A stretch of DNA of 64,000 nt from Taeniopygia guttata (taxonomy: Eukaryota > Chordata > Aves > Passeriformes > Estrildidae): assembly GCF_048771995.1 (NCBI RefSeq), contig NC_133043.1, forward strand, positions 6,193,001-6,257,000, given 5' to 3'. The notes beneath the pieces were generated by a model. It searched no databases, had not been told where the DNA came from, and was given only the letters and a program-made list of their open reading frames with translations. The position numbers were made by a program, and so were the translations under genes. Positions 1 to 12,100 of this stretch are shown here, piece after piece; positions within the stretch are counted from its first letter, which is position 1, and every line of letters starts with the position of its first letter.

Positions 1-2800
1 CAGTAAAAAAAAGCCAAGATCCTTTGGATTTTTTGTCCTATCACTCCTTTCTGAAAAATCCACAAGGCCACTTCAGTCACTATTAACAACCCTATGAATT
101 TTCCTGTCACTCCAGCCTGAACCCTGGGCTTGTGTCCAGCACAGTCCTCTCTTTGCACTTGCACATCCGCCCATGTCTGTATCTCATTGTATTTTCCTGC
201 AGCTCCAGCTTTCCCTCCCAAAGACAGTATTCACAAAGAATTCATCCAAAGCTTTTTTCTCAATGACTTCATCCACTCTGGCCTGTCCTTTCACGGCCCC
301 TCCTCAGTGCCTCACCCAGCACATCACCCCGAGTTAACCTACAGGATGCTGACCTGTGAACAGTTGGCCTGCCCTGCTTTCGTCCAAATTTCCAATAAAT
401 ATCTCTGCACTTTTGCCTGCAACACATCATATCCCTGGGAAATTCTTCTCCACAGGTCTGCAGATGCAGCACAGGGCCCTCTTCAGCTCCTCCCATGAAA
501 CTCTTTGCTCCCTGCCAAAACATCACCATATGACCGCATGACTGCCACAGCTGGTGCATCACACTCCAGTTGTGCTTCCCCACCCTCTGGTGTTTCCCTC
601 GGTGGTCCCAGACCTGAGTTTTCTGTTTCCTTTCTGTATGAAAGTGGTGAGTCCTTTTGCAGTGCTGAACATCCCTGGGGAAATGTGTGTTTGATTGGTG
701 TGCTGCTGCCCTGGCCTGCCTGGTGCTCTCAGTGTCCCTGCCATTCTCTGTTTCTTGGTCTAAGTTTTGTGTTGTCTGACAACAATCCCATTTTGCTTTC
801 ACCTTCTCTCTCTTAAGTATTTCCCTTCAGCCTTTCACCTAGGTCAGTATTCCTGGTTTAGATTCATGGCATTTCTCATTATACAGTCCAGCTCTTTGGA
901 TTCTCTGCTTCTTCCACATCAAACATCTTGTACTAACTGCCTGTGCTGCTGTTTCTCTGAGCAATTCGCCCAGGCTGGAGACCATGAACACCTAAACTAG
1001 GTCAAAAGCATTTTAGAATTTTATGTAGCGCATTACCAGACATCCCTGTCCACACATCTTCTGTGACTCCCTCAGAGAACCCAAATAAACTTGTAGGCTG
1101 TGACTTCTTTAAAAAAGTCCCTTTTGAATCTTTGTGCCCCCCCCCCAAAAAAAAAAAAACATCTCAAGGCATCTGACTCCCATGTTTTTGTAGTTGGCTT
1201 GGAACACAGATTAACTAACTTTTGCAGAACTTCCTTTGTAGCCTTTTGCCACCTTCTGTTTTTACAGTGCTGAGTCTTACTCAAATTCAGAGACACCTTT
1301 TTACTGAAATTCACATCTGAGGTACATGAGGAGCCATAGAGTCCCAGAATGGTTTCAGCTAGAAAAGACTCTAAAGCCCATCCAGTGCCACCCCTGCCAC
1401 GTGCAGGGGACACCTTTCACTATCCCAGGTTGCTCCAAGCCCTGTCCAGCCTGGCCTTGGACACTTCCAGAGATCCAGGGGCAGCCACAGCTTCTCTGGG
1501 CACCCTGTGCCAGGGCCTCACCAATCTCACAGGGAACAATTTCTTCCTACTATCCCATCTAACCCTGCCCTCTGGCAGTGGGAAGCCATTCCCCCTTTTT
1601 CTATCACTCCAGGCCTTTGTCCAAAATCTGTCTCTGGCTTTTTGTAGGCTGACTTCAGGTACTGAAAGTTTCCACTGAGGTCTTTCTGGAGACCTCTCTT
1701 CTCCAGGCTCTCTCAGCCTTTCAGTGCCTTGCAGTGCTTTGCTCAGCTGAATCAACCATCAGCCTGTCAGAAATCCCTTTCATGACTTTTCTCATTCCCT
1801 TCATCGCCTTCATGGTACTTTCTTTCCACTTCTCCTTTATTACAGGTTTTTCCAAACTGAACTCCTGGCTTCATCCCTGCTTTGAACCTGCTTTGAATTA
1901 GTTCTGAATCCCTAACTGGCTGCTGGTGGCATTAATTCTCAGAACAGCTTGTGTCTACGCCCGCTTGGGAAGCTGCTTTTCCTGGGGGCTGTGGCAGCTT
2001 TTGCAGAAGAGTCCTTACTAAGGAAAGCATCTGACCATAAACCTGTGGTTGCAAGAAGCTGTTCTGCATAAACTCCAAGTCTTTTTGGCCTGTCTCTCTC
2101 TCTTCCTGCATGTCTTGGGCCATTTGAAGCTGCTCTGCTTTGACTGTTTCCTTGTCTGTTGCTGGCACGGGCTGGCTCCCACCGTGGAGCAGCTCCTAGG
2201 CTTTGGCCAGGATGCTTTCTTGGACCTGGGCAGCAGCCACCATGCAAACAAATGCTGGCAAGATCCCTCCAGCAAGCTCAGCCACATTTCTTGGAAACAG
2301 GTCAGGGGGTGGGGGGAAAAGCCACAACTGAGAACAACACGGAGCTATGCTGTGCTGGGCACTCGGCCAGACCTTGTTTATGGCTTCCTAGAGAGCAGCT
2401 AAATGCTGCCCGTTCAAGTTGTCACAACTGCCACCAAGGGGACAGCAGAACAGCCATGGAACTGCACGTGTGTGGTGCTGGCACCTTGCTGCTGCTGGGT
2501 TTCGAGTCCCAGGACGAGCACCGGGTGCCCGAGCAGTGGGATTTGGGGTGGGATTCCCAAATGATGCCAGGAGCGATTCACGTGCTGCAGAGCAGTCACA
2601 GCATCTGAGCCCCACCAGGGACCCTGCGATAGGGACAGAGGGCACTGGCCCCTGGGGGGACTCTGGGGCACATTTGTGTCCCTGTCCCCAGGGGGATACG
2701 ATGCCACCATTCCACAGAAAAGTAGGAACTGCCTGATGGCAGGACACTGCCACCATCGCTGTCCCCAGCAGTGGATGTCACCGTCCCCGTTCTCGTAGCC
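1..2800. other. Upstream region of GAS7, no gene recognised
   Basis: No open frame here resembles a known protein. The SH3 and WW exons of long GAS7 are not found, so this is either intron of a long isoform or intergenic DNA. It holds a CR1 fragment (separate entry), a C9 tract followed by A12 near 1140-1160, and G/C-rich sequence from about 2450. Between 2690 and 2935 a loosely repeated motif (a G-run followed by GATGCCACCAT or GACGCCACCAT) occurs twice and looks like a decayed duplication. Confidence 0.6.
1329..1700 (-). repeat. CR1 LINE 3' fragment
   Basis: The sequence matches the familiar avian CR1 3' end read in reverse: TCCCAGAATGGTTT near 1343, then the stretches around CAGGTTGCTCCAAG, CACAGCTTCTCTGGGCA and AATTTCTTCC, ending near GCCATTCCCCC and CTTTTTGTAGG. 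The element is 5'-truncated and non-coding. The open frames over it are by-products of the repeat. Confidence 0.8.
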
Positions 2801-2829
2801 AGCAGAGCAAAGTGCCACCGCACGGGACA

Positions 2830-3192
2830 CCCAGGCTCCTGTCCCGGTCCTCGGGGGGGTGTGACGCCACCATCCTACGGCGTGGCAGGGGACTCTTCCC
2901 ACCCTGCCAGCGTGCCACCGTCCCACGGCGCAGCCAGCCCCGGCGCCGCGCTCGGTGCGGCGGAGGCGAGAGAGGCGGAGCAGCGAGCCGGGGCGTCCCG
3001 CAGCTCCCCCTCCCTCCATGCCTGCCTCCCGAGCCGAGCCGAGCCGAGCCGTGCCATGGGACCCGCCTCTCCCCGCCCCGCGCAGCCATGCTGGGCTCCG
3101 AGAGCGGCCGCGATGATGCGCTCCGCTTCCCCCCGCAGAGCCCGGGATCGCCGGCGGCGCCGCGGCGGCAGAGCAAGGAGAGCAGCCTGACG
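2830..3192 (+). promoter_or_regulatory. GAS7: CpG-island promoter of the GAS7 short isoform
   Basis: The sequence changes from mixed composition to dense CpG at about 2830 and stays so through exon 1. A GC-box-like CCCCGCCCCGCGC lies just before the start codon (about 3071-3083), and GAGCC is repeated in tandem at about 3031-3052. There is no evident TATA box. This is what a broad CpG-island promoter looks like; the transcription start cannot be fixed by eye but probably lies between 2900 and 3050. Confidence 0.65.
3088..3192 (+). CDS. GAS7: GAS7 exon 1 (first coding exon)
   Basis: Codes residues 1-35 from an ATG in good context (GCAGCCATGC) to SKESSLT, followed by donor ACG|GTGAGA. The frame continues in phase 0 into exon 2. 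The exon ends in a QSKE..T motif; as I recall, human GAS7 has a similar QSKENTIT just before INCVTF. The start was chosen because it is the ATG that joins in frame inside the CpG island. Confidence 0.85.
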
Positions 3193-6100
3193 GTGAGAGC
3201 GGGGCACCGGGGCTGGGCACCGCGGGGATACCGGGGATGGGCACCGCGGGGATACCGGGGCTGGGCACCGCGGGGGTTCGGGGCACCGGGGCTGGGCACC
3301 GCGGGGATTCCGTGATGGGCACCGGGGCTGGGGAGCTGCGGGATTCTGTGATGGGCACCGGACTGGGGACCGCGGGGATTCCGGGCACCGGGGCTGGGCA
3401 CCGCGGGGATACCGGGGCTGGGGAGCTGCGGGATTCTGTGATGGGCACCGGACTGGGGACCGCGGGGGTTCTGTGCTGAGCACAGGGCACCGGGGCTGGG
3501 GACCGCGGGGGTTCCGGGTTTTCGGGGCTGGGGAACCGTGGGGATTCCGTGATGGGCACCGGGACTCGGGAACTGCGGGATTCCGTGATGGGCACCGGGG
3601 CTGGGGAGCTGCGGGGATACCGGGTCTGGGGAACCGTGGGGATTCCGTGATGGGCACCGGGGCTGGGGAACCGCGGGGATTCCGGTCATCGGGGCTGGGG
3701 AATCGTGGGGATTCCGTGCTGGGCACCGGGCAATGGAGGTGGGGAACCGTGGGGATTCCGTGCTGGGTACTGGGGTTGGGGAACCGCAGGGATTCCGTGC
3801 TGGGCACCGGGCAATGGAGCTGGGGAACCGCGGGGATTCCGTGCTGGGCACCGGGCAATGGAGCTGGGGAACCGCGGGGATTCCGTGCTGGGCACCCCGT
3901 GCCGGAGCATCCTGTCCCCGCGGCGTTTTGGTGTTCGAACACCGCTGAACCGCGGAGGGTTTGGGGTCTCTCAGTTTTCCGTGGAATAATGGTGGTTCCA
4001 GAAGGAGCAGGAGGGAATGCGGTGCCTTAAGAGGTGAACCAGGTGTCCTGAAAAAACTTCCCCGTCTGATCATCCCCCCTCCACAACAGCGTCGGTACTG
4101 GGAGAAGTACTGAAGAGTTAGAGGAAGACAGACAGAGCAGGATCTCTTTTTTTCTCAATCTGTATTGGAGGTGACAAGAAGGTTACTTGTGGCAGAGTGT
4201 CCAAGTGAAGATTTCTGGTGGAAAGTATAGGCAGATGTTTTATATTTCAGTGTGAAGTTAATCTTACATTTACTTTTAGTCTTTATCATTAAGTATAACT
4301 GTCTCAATGATGAGACTTTTTACACGAACATGTAGTGACAGGACAGGGAGCAATGGTTTAAAATTGAAAGAAAGATTTAGATTAGCTAGTAGGAAGAAAT
4401 TGTTCCCTGTGAGGATGGGGAGGCCTTGGTACAGACTGTCCAGAGAAGCTGTGGCTGCCCCTGGATCCCTGGAAGTGTCCAAGGCCAGGCTGAGCAGGGC
4501 TTGGAGTAATTTGAGATAGTAGAAGATGTCCCTGCCCATGGCAGGGGGATGGAACAAGATGGGCTTTAATGTTCCTTCCAAGCTAAGCCATCCTATGATT
4601 CTGTGTTATGAATGGAAATGTTCTCAGTTGTATGATGTATGTCAGTTTACAGACATTATAATATAACTTTTGTGTGCTTGGTGACCTCATCTGGAACACA
4701 ATTAGCACTTATGGGCTCTTCAGTGCAGGACAGGTGATTAAAACCAGAAAGGAAATCATAATAGATGAATGAAAGTGGCTAGTGATATAAAGTTTTATTT
4801 AAATGGAAATCAGAAGAAATGAACAGATAAATTAATTTTCAGCAATAAAGGAGAGGCAATTCTTGCAGCTGCAAGTATTGGCAGAGTATCAAGTCCCTGA
4901 AACAAAAGGAATAATTTAATATTATACATCCTTGTTATTGTTACTATGAGGAGGAAATCGTTGTCTGCATTGTCACATACAGCCTGCAGATTTATTCTTT
5001 AGAGGGCTGGACTGCTGGTGGCTGAGACCAGGGTTCAAAAGAAGTACACAGAAGTGCCTCTGACTGAGATGTGAGTCAGCCACTGCCATTCAGGTACAGT
5101 GTTCTAGGGCAGGAGGGAGAAATCTTCAATGGTTTTTGAGAAAAAACACTTCAATCAGTGATTTTAGTTATAAAAATTGGTTGTTACCAATGTTAGTACT
5201 GGTAACTGGTTTATTGAGAGTGTGGTGTTCTTTGAAGCCAGTATAAATCTGTATGTTCAGACATTTTTGCAGATGTCTGGGAGAATCAGCTGTTCCAGGG
5301 CTGTGTGGCTGGGACAGGAGACATGTCCCAGCCCTTAATGCAGCCCCTGCCTGCTCAGATTGGGGGATTGAGGTAAATCATGGGCTGAACACCATGTCCA
5401 GAGGGAGCAGACATGGTCACACAGGGTGGGGCCCCTGGGCTGAGCACAAGAGTGCAGGAGTGCTTGTTTCCCTGCAATCCCTGCTGCTGACAGGGCTGAG
5501 GGCCCAGGCTGTTCTCTGAGGGTGCTTTTCCATATTTGCTGGCCCATGTGCCATCAGGTAACATCTGCAAAGCAAACTGTGTGTTATGTCAGGGTCACTG
5601 GCTGTGCGTTTCTCCAGCAGAAGCTCAAAGCTTTCAAGTAGGATGAATCAGATAGACAAAAATAAGCTAATTTTAACAGCTGTTTCCTCCAAGCCATTGC
5701 CTACATCAAGCCAGCATTGTGAAAAATAAATCTCATAAGGAGTGTAAACTGTAAAACAGTGTGTTTTCACTGTCTCCTAGGAGGATCTGTGTGCTCAGTG
5801 CCACTCAAACTGACGTGGAGATGTTCTGGCTAGCAGAGCTGCAGGGCATGTGCTTAGCTTGCTGTCAGATGCTTTCCTTGGTCTGTAGCTGTGCTCAGGC
5901 AGAACCTCTTATTGCAGGGGGAGTTCTGTGATTTACTTCAAGGCTTTTGGTGCAGGAAACCTCCCTTCAAACCAAAATCCTGTGGCACACAAGCTGCAGA
6001 TATCAGGTGATGTCCAGCCAAGCTGTTGCTGCGTCATCGCCTTCAGCAGAGGAGTGGGAGCATCTTCCTCAGGATGCATCTGCCTCCTCTGCATCCAAGT

Positions 6101-9100
6101 GGCATTTAGTAGCACAGCTTCTGGAAACCCTGAAGGAAGGTGGAGCTGGAGTATTTCCCATCTGTGTGCAACCAACAAGAATAATCTGGTGTTTTCTCTT
6201 TGGCCAGTGAATGTTACTCTCATGGTCTTCCATCTTCTTTGGAAGAAAAACTCCAGCTGGGTATATCAGAGGCTGTTATGAAACTGCAGGTGTGTGATCT
6301 TTGCTGGTTTTACCATTAATTTCAGGGTGAACTTGCTGTTTTAAGGCTGGATAGATTGCTGGCTGATTCCTGAAGCCTCTGGCCATGAGTTTTCTGTGGA
6401 TGCTGGAGATATTTACATAGGTGAGGGAGTGTTAAATGGAGAATGTACAGGGGGATATCACCTGAGGAACAGAGCTGTGTCTTACTTGGAAGAACAGGAA
6501 AGCTGCCTGATTATGAGGCATTTCTGAGTGTGGGTTTCTTTCTTAAAAATTCTCTTGTTAGGATAGTGCAGGAAGACACTGGTGGTTGGATTGCATGTGC
6601 TGGACACGTCAGTGAACATGTGCTGCAGATGGGAAGATGGGCAGCCTGTGCACAGGAACTTGGGATTTCCTGCTGCTGGGCTCTGTGTCTGATAAGTGTG
6701 ACACACACAGGGTTGTGATGAGCACAGCGTGAGGCTGCATGTTCAGCACAGTTCCCCCCTCTGCCTGGGGCTGACTGGGGTAGATGCTGCCAGAAAAGCC
6801 CTGGTTGGGCAGAGGCCTGAATAGTCTTTGAACCTTTCTGCAGATAGACCAAGTAAAGAGGGCTGCTCCACACTTTTGGCAGAATATTTCCTTTGGAATT
6901 GGAAGGAACCAATGGATTTGTTAACAGTGAGGACTTGAATTGTGTGTTCTTCCCTTCTGTGGTACCATAGCTGCAGCATCACCCGACCAGAGCTAAAACC
7001 CAGGGCAAACTCATGGTGTTGGAGCTGCCCAGACATAGCCTGGGCATTTCTGGGCTCCCCTGTCTGGGGAGATTTCAGGCTGCCCAAGCTCTTTGGAGAT
7101 CTTTTCCAGCCTTTGCATTTGGCTTTTTTTACCCAAATAGTTCCATTTGCCATATGAACTCAGTGTTGGATGTTGTGCTTTCTGGGTCTCAGCTGAAGTT
7201 GTAAAGATACTGAAGTCAGGCAGTCTGGCATATCTCTTCTGTGTTTAAGATGCTGAGAATGTGTAGAAATCAAAAAAAATAATGTGCATTTTAAAGTTGA
7301 AGAGATAAGCAAAAATGTTGCCCTGCTTTAGTCACTTGAGTGTGGCACAGTAAGTTCTCCTGCTCTCTGCTCATTTATTTATGTTGTGCCTGATGTAATA
7401 AACATGTAGTTGATTATCTAAGCTTTGATCAAATTATTCTTGTTTTATTCGTGTTGCTTGGCAATGTTTCATTTACTGGTGAGTTACTTCAAAGCCTGTA
7501 GACACTCTGAAATCCAGGAGATTAATGTGCATGTCCAACCCAACAAAGTTTGTTTTTCCTCTGCAAATCCTGTGCATTCATCTGGCTCCTTGGGTCTGTT
7601 CCTCTCCTGTCACCCTTTTGTGTCTCAGACATAATTAAGAGTCACCTACAATGTAAACAGCTCGTTTTGTCATTATTGCCAATGTACTCGTGGGAAATAG
7701 GAGCTGGAATATTCAGCTGTTAAAAGTATAATTGCATTTGCTCATGATCAGTACACAGGCAAAAGTATTTTAATCCATTGAGTCTGGCACACTGCTTGTC
7801 AAGAGAAATGCATCAATTTGTGCTGCTTCTCTGATCCCCTCTGTATGTGTCCTCCACCAAGCTTTGTTTGTCACCATGTTTTTCCTTCTCTGACTCCCAA
7901 CCCTCTGTCCTCTTTCATCCAGTGGCTCCCAGACAGGTTTCCTGGTGCCACTCGTGGCCAGTGGCAGCTGGAAAGACAAGCTGTTGTCCTCTGGCAGGTT
8001 TGCTCAGCTCCTCCTTGGGGTTTTGCCTTGCTGGTGCCTTGTTATTAATTCTGCTTTGTTTCAAACTGACAATAGCCATTATTTTGACAAAGAGGCTGCA
8101 TAAGAACTTAATATCATGGTGAGGCTGATTATCACCTCAGCTGTCCCAGTGGAGCTTGTGGGAATGCAATGCAGATCATCACACCTTGTTTTCTCTTCCT
8201 GTTCTGTGATTCCATCATTATCTGAGAGGTGTGTTTTAATTAGTTTTGTTTCTTCCTGGCAATTACAGCTCTAATAGTCACCTTCTGCAAGCTTTTGTTA
8301 GGCCTTGCTGGCAAGTCAGCATTATTAAAATATTCACACTGCCACAGGTGTGGATTTGGAGCTTGCATGGAGCCGAGACAGCTCTCAGGGATGTGAGCAA
8401 AGTGTGACCTCTCTAAATTAGTGAGGGCAGTGCTCCTTTGCATGGAGGCAGTGTCATTGTCCAGGGGACTGATGGAGCTTCTCAGAGCTGCCAGACATGG
8501 GGACATCATCACGAGGTGCTTTGGCTGTCCTTAGCATCCCTCAGCTCACCAGTGGGACCAAGCTGCTGAAGCAGAGTGGGTTTTTTGGTTTTTTTGGGGT
8601 TTTTTTTTTCAGCTCTCTTTGTTTTTAGAAGGAAGAAAAGGAGCATTTCAGAGGGAGGATTAGGAGGATGGAATGCCACAGCGTCATGCCACTGCTGCTC
8701 AGTGCCAGCCTGGTGTTCCCCTCCTGCTGGGAAATCCTGAGAGGTTTTAGAAATGCTAGGAAATACCAATCCAAGAGCTCTTGTTTAAGTATAAGAAATC
8801 TGTGGTAATGAAAGGAAACAAAGATCACAGGATTACCTCTGTAGTACAGAATTTTTAGTAGTATTTCTAGAGTTTAGAAAATTTTCATGACCCCTGGTGG
8901 GACTTAGTGTAAAAAGATGTAAGTTCTGTTAAATTCCATTTACCATAATACTTTGTTTTTGTTTTTAAGATTGTAAAAGCTTCTTCAGTTTTGATTTTTT
9001 CAATTCTGGCACCAGTTCCCTTTTAAAAGTGAGACCCAAGTGGCCTCATGACTTTTTCCAGAAATTCAGCATCATTTCCAGACAATTCAGTCTTTAGATA

Positions 9101-12100
9101 AGTAAAAAATGTTTCAATTTATTCCTGAAACTTTGAGAAACACTTGAATTAACCCTGCTTTGATCACCTGCTGATGTGCACATTCAGTGTTCCACTTCCT
9201 GCTGCATTCCTGGAGTTCTGTCCACTGCAGTGAGACTCTGTCACCAGTCCAGCCTTGGCATTTCCAGTGACTCTGTGGTTATTGCTTCAGGACATTGAGA
9301 CTCACTGTCACATCTCTAATCAGCAGCTTCCAACTGACACAGATTTAGTTTTTGTGGAGCAGGCACTGCCTTTAGCAGGGAATGGGAATTTCCCATGCTC
9401 TTTCTCTTTGCAGTTTTTTAAGCTGCAGGATACAATTCCTGTGCCCCCCACTGCAGCTCACCTCCCTGTCCTGGTGTGCAGTGCCACGATGCAGTGATCC
9501 AACTCAAGATATTCTATGTTTCTGTGATTCTGTGATGCCCAGACCTCTGTTAGAGGCTGCAGAACGCAGCTGGGAGGTGCAGTTGGTTAGACATGGCCAT
9601 CCTGCTCTGAAGTGGGCTGATGTTCTGGAGCTCCTGCTGCATGGCTCTTGTGATGGGGAACACAAGGGAGCAGGGAGGGTGTTTGCAGTGCTGTCTGTGC
9701 TTGGGGCCCTGTGGCCAGGGGAGGCTGGCACTGGTTGGAGGTGCCAGCTCTGTTGGAGGTGCTGCCTTTGCCTGGACATTCTGCCTCTGGCTGGAGGCTG
9801 GCACTGTCTGGAGATGCTGCCTCTGACTGGAGATGCTGCCTCTGGTTGGAGGTGCTGGCTCTGACGGGACATTCTTGCTCTAGCTGGAGAGGCTGGCTCC
9901 TGGTTGGAGGTGCAGGGTCACCAAAGCATAGCCACTGCCTGCAAAGCCAGATCTCTGCCCTGCAGGTCAGCTTGGAGCCTGGTGGGAGCTGGGAAGCGAG
10001 ATATGTGGTTTAGGATCTGGTTGAGGTGACAGCCAAAGACAGCACATATCCTCAGCCTGCTTTGGGGTGGGCTTGGCAAGCTCTGGGCAGGGTGATTTAT
10101 GTGGAACAAGCTCTTGCACTGTTACAGGACAGCTGCTGAACCCCCAGCCTGGGCAGAGGCAGCAGAACCAGTGTGGGTTTGTAGCAGCAGCTTGTGTCAG
10201 CTAAAGGTTTTGCCTGCTCTGCTCTGGCATGGTGGGTTTGTGCTGTGCCAGCAGCCACATCCTTTCTGATGCTCCCTGGATAGCCCAAAGGCAGATTCAC
10301 TGCGTGCCTTTGGGTCTGCCCATGCAGCTGTGCCAGCCCTGCCCACAGATTTGTGTGTGGGTTTCCTGTGAGAGTTAACTGATCCAAAACAAACCCCCAC
10401 CCCCATACAGTTACATCTGTGACATCCCATCCCCAGTGTCTCTTGATCCCTTGATTAAGTGCTCTTTGTGTTCCCATGACCCTGATTGGGGCTGATTTTA
10501 GGGTAACTGCCCAGCAGGGATTTGGGGTGAGCCTTACAAATGGCAGTGAGCTCTGACTCTTGCTGGTGCTTCCCTGAAAGGCTCAGCTGTGTGCAGGGCT
10601 GCTCTGCAGTAGCTGTGGTGCTCATTGCCTTCTCTGTGCTGTTACCAGGCTGCAGTGTTCCACTGGGATAACTTAATGAGCACTTGGGCTTTTGGATGCT
10701 GTTGTTTAATGACCGTGTGATGAGCCCTGTCTGACAGATCGCTGTGAACACTGAAGGTTCACTGACTCCAGAGAGCCCCTGCTCCTTTCTGCAGAGCATC
10801 ACTTCCATCTGAAAAGGTCCTAGAGATAGATTGAAGGGCTGTGCACTGAAAAAATAATTCATTTTTTTGTCATCCTGTAGGAGACTGGCATAGCCACGGG
10901 TGTTTTGCACCGACAGTGCCTGCGGTGCTCTCTGGTGCTCACTGTGTGCTCAGGGTGTTTCACATCAGGTTTCTCACCACAGTTTTCAGGGATTTGGGAG
11001 AACTCCCCGCCTGGTGCTTTCCAAATCCAGTAGGTTTTCCTCTACATGTGAAATGGGTAGTTTATTTCCCTCTGAGCCAACACTCCTGCCTGCAGAGAAT
11101 AGCATTCTGGGAATACTTAGCTGCTGTTTCTATGCAACAGCCAGTTTTTCTTCCCTGGCATGCATTCACTGCAGATTTTCTGATGGATATAACTTTTTAT
11201 TTACGTATTTCTCATTAACAGCTAAGTTTCATTACTGTCTAACTCTCCTTTTTTTTTTTTTTTTTTTGTTTTGTTTTTTTTTAACAGATCAACTGTGTGA
11301 CTTTCCCCCACCCTGACGTAATGCCAGAGCAGCAGTTGCTGAAACCTTCAGAGTGGAGCTACTGTGATTATTTCTGGGTAAGTGGGCAGCCAGCCACATG
11401 CCACATGCAGCTCCAGAGCTTCCAAGAAAGTGGAATAAACAGCTTGATTTGTGGTACAAGGTAAAGGGGAATTTGGGCTGAGATACAATGTGTTCAGGGA
11501 GTACCACAGAGACTGGGGATGCCAGTGAGGATCTCCTGGAAACATCTGACCAGTCTGAGATGTGGCTGATCATCAGAGAAAAAAAGGCAAGGGCAGTTCT
11601 TAGGAGATGGATTTGCTCAGGAAATAGGGAGGATGCAGGACAAGCCATGTATCTCAAAATACCACAGGCATAAGGGCAGTGCAGGAGGAAGGGAATAGAA
11701 TCCCAGAATCCCAGACTGCTTTGGGTTGGAAAAGACCTTGAATGCCACTCTGTCCCAACCCTTGTCATGTGCAGGGACGCCTTCCACTGTCCCAGCTTGC
11801 TCCCAGCTGTTGGAAAGGATGGATAACCCTACACCCAGCCCCATCCAACCTGGCCTTGGGCACTGCCAGGGACCCAGGGATCAGCTACAGCTTCTCTGGG
11901 CACCTGTACCAGCCCCTTCCCACCCTCCCAGGGAACAATTTCTAATTCCCAATATCCCATCCAACCCTTTGGCCCCCACAGCATCCTGTGCTGGCTAAGG
12001 ATAATTGTAAAGCTTCCCTTTTTAAATTAAAATAACCCAAAAAATGAGTAGGAGTAGCAGGAGAGTGTTGGGCTATTTCTTTGAGAGGGTCTGGGGTGCT

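Larger units (their letters stand above)
4607..11287 (+). other. GAS7: GAS7 intron 1, remainder
   Basis: No exon recognised. Contents seen: an isolated CR1 tail-like motif at about 9512-9536, a CTGG-rich minisatellite at 9725-9910, T- and G-rich low-complexity sequence at about 8578-8611, and a long pyrimidine tract at 11250-11282 just before exon 2. Confidence 0.7.

Noticed and set aside
2414-4073. Very long Pro/Ser-rich open frames on the - strand (up to 431 codons) and Gly-rich frames on the + strand
   Set aside because: They lie over a GC-rich minisatellite in which several frames on both strands are open; the peptide repeats follow the DNA unit. No known domain, and they overlap the GAS7 promoter and first exon.
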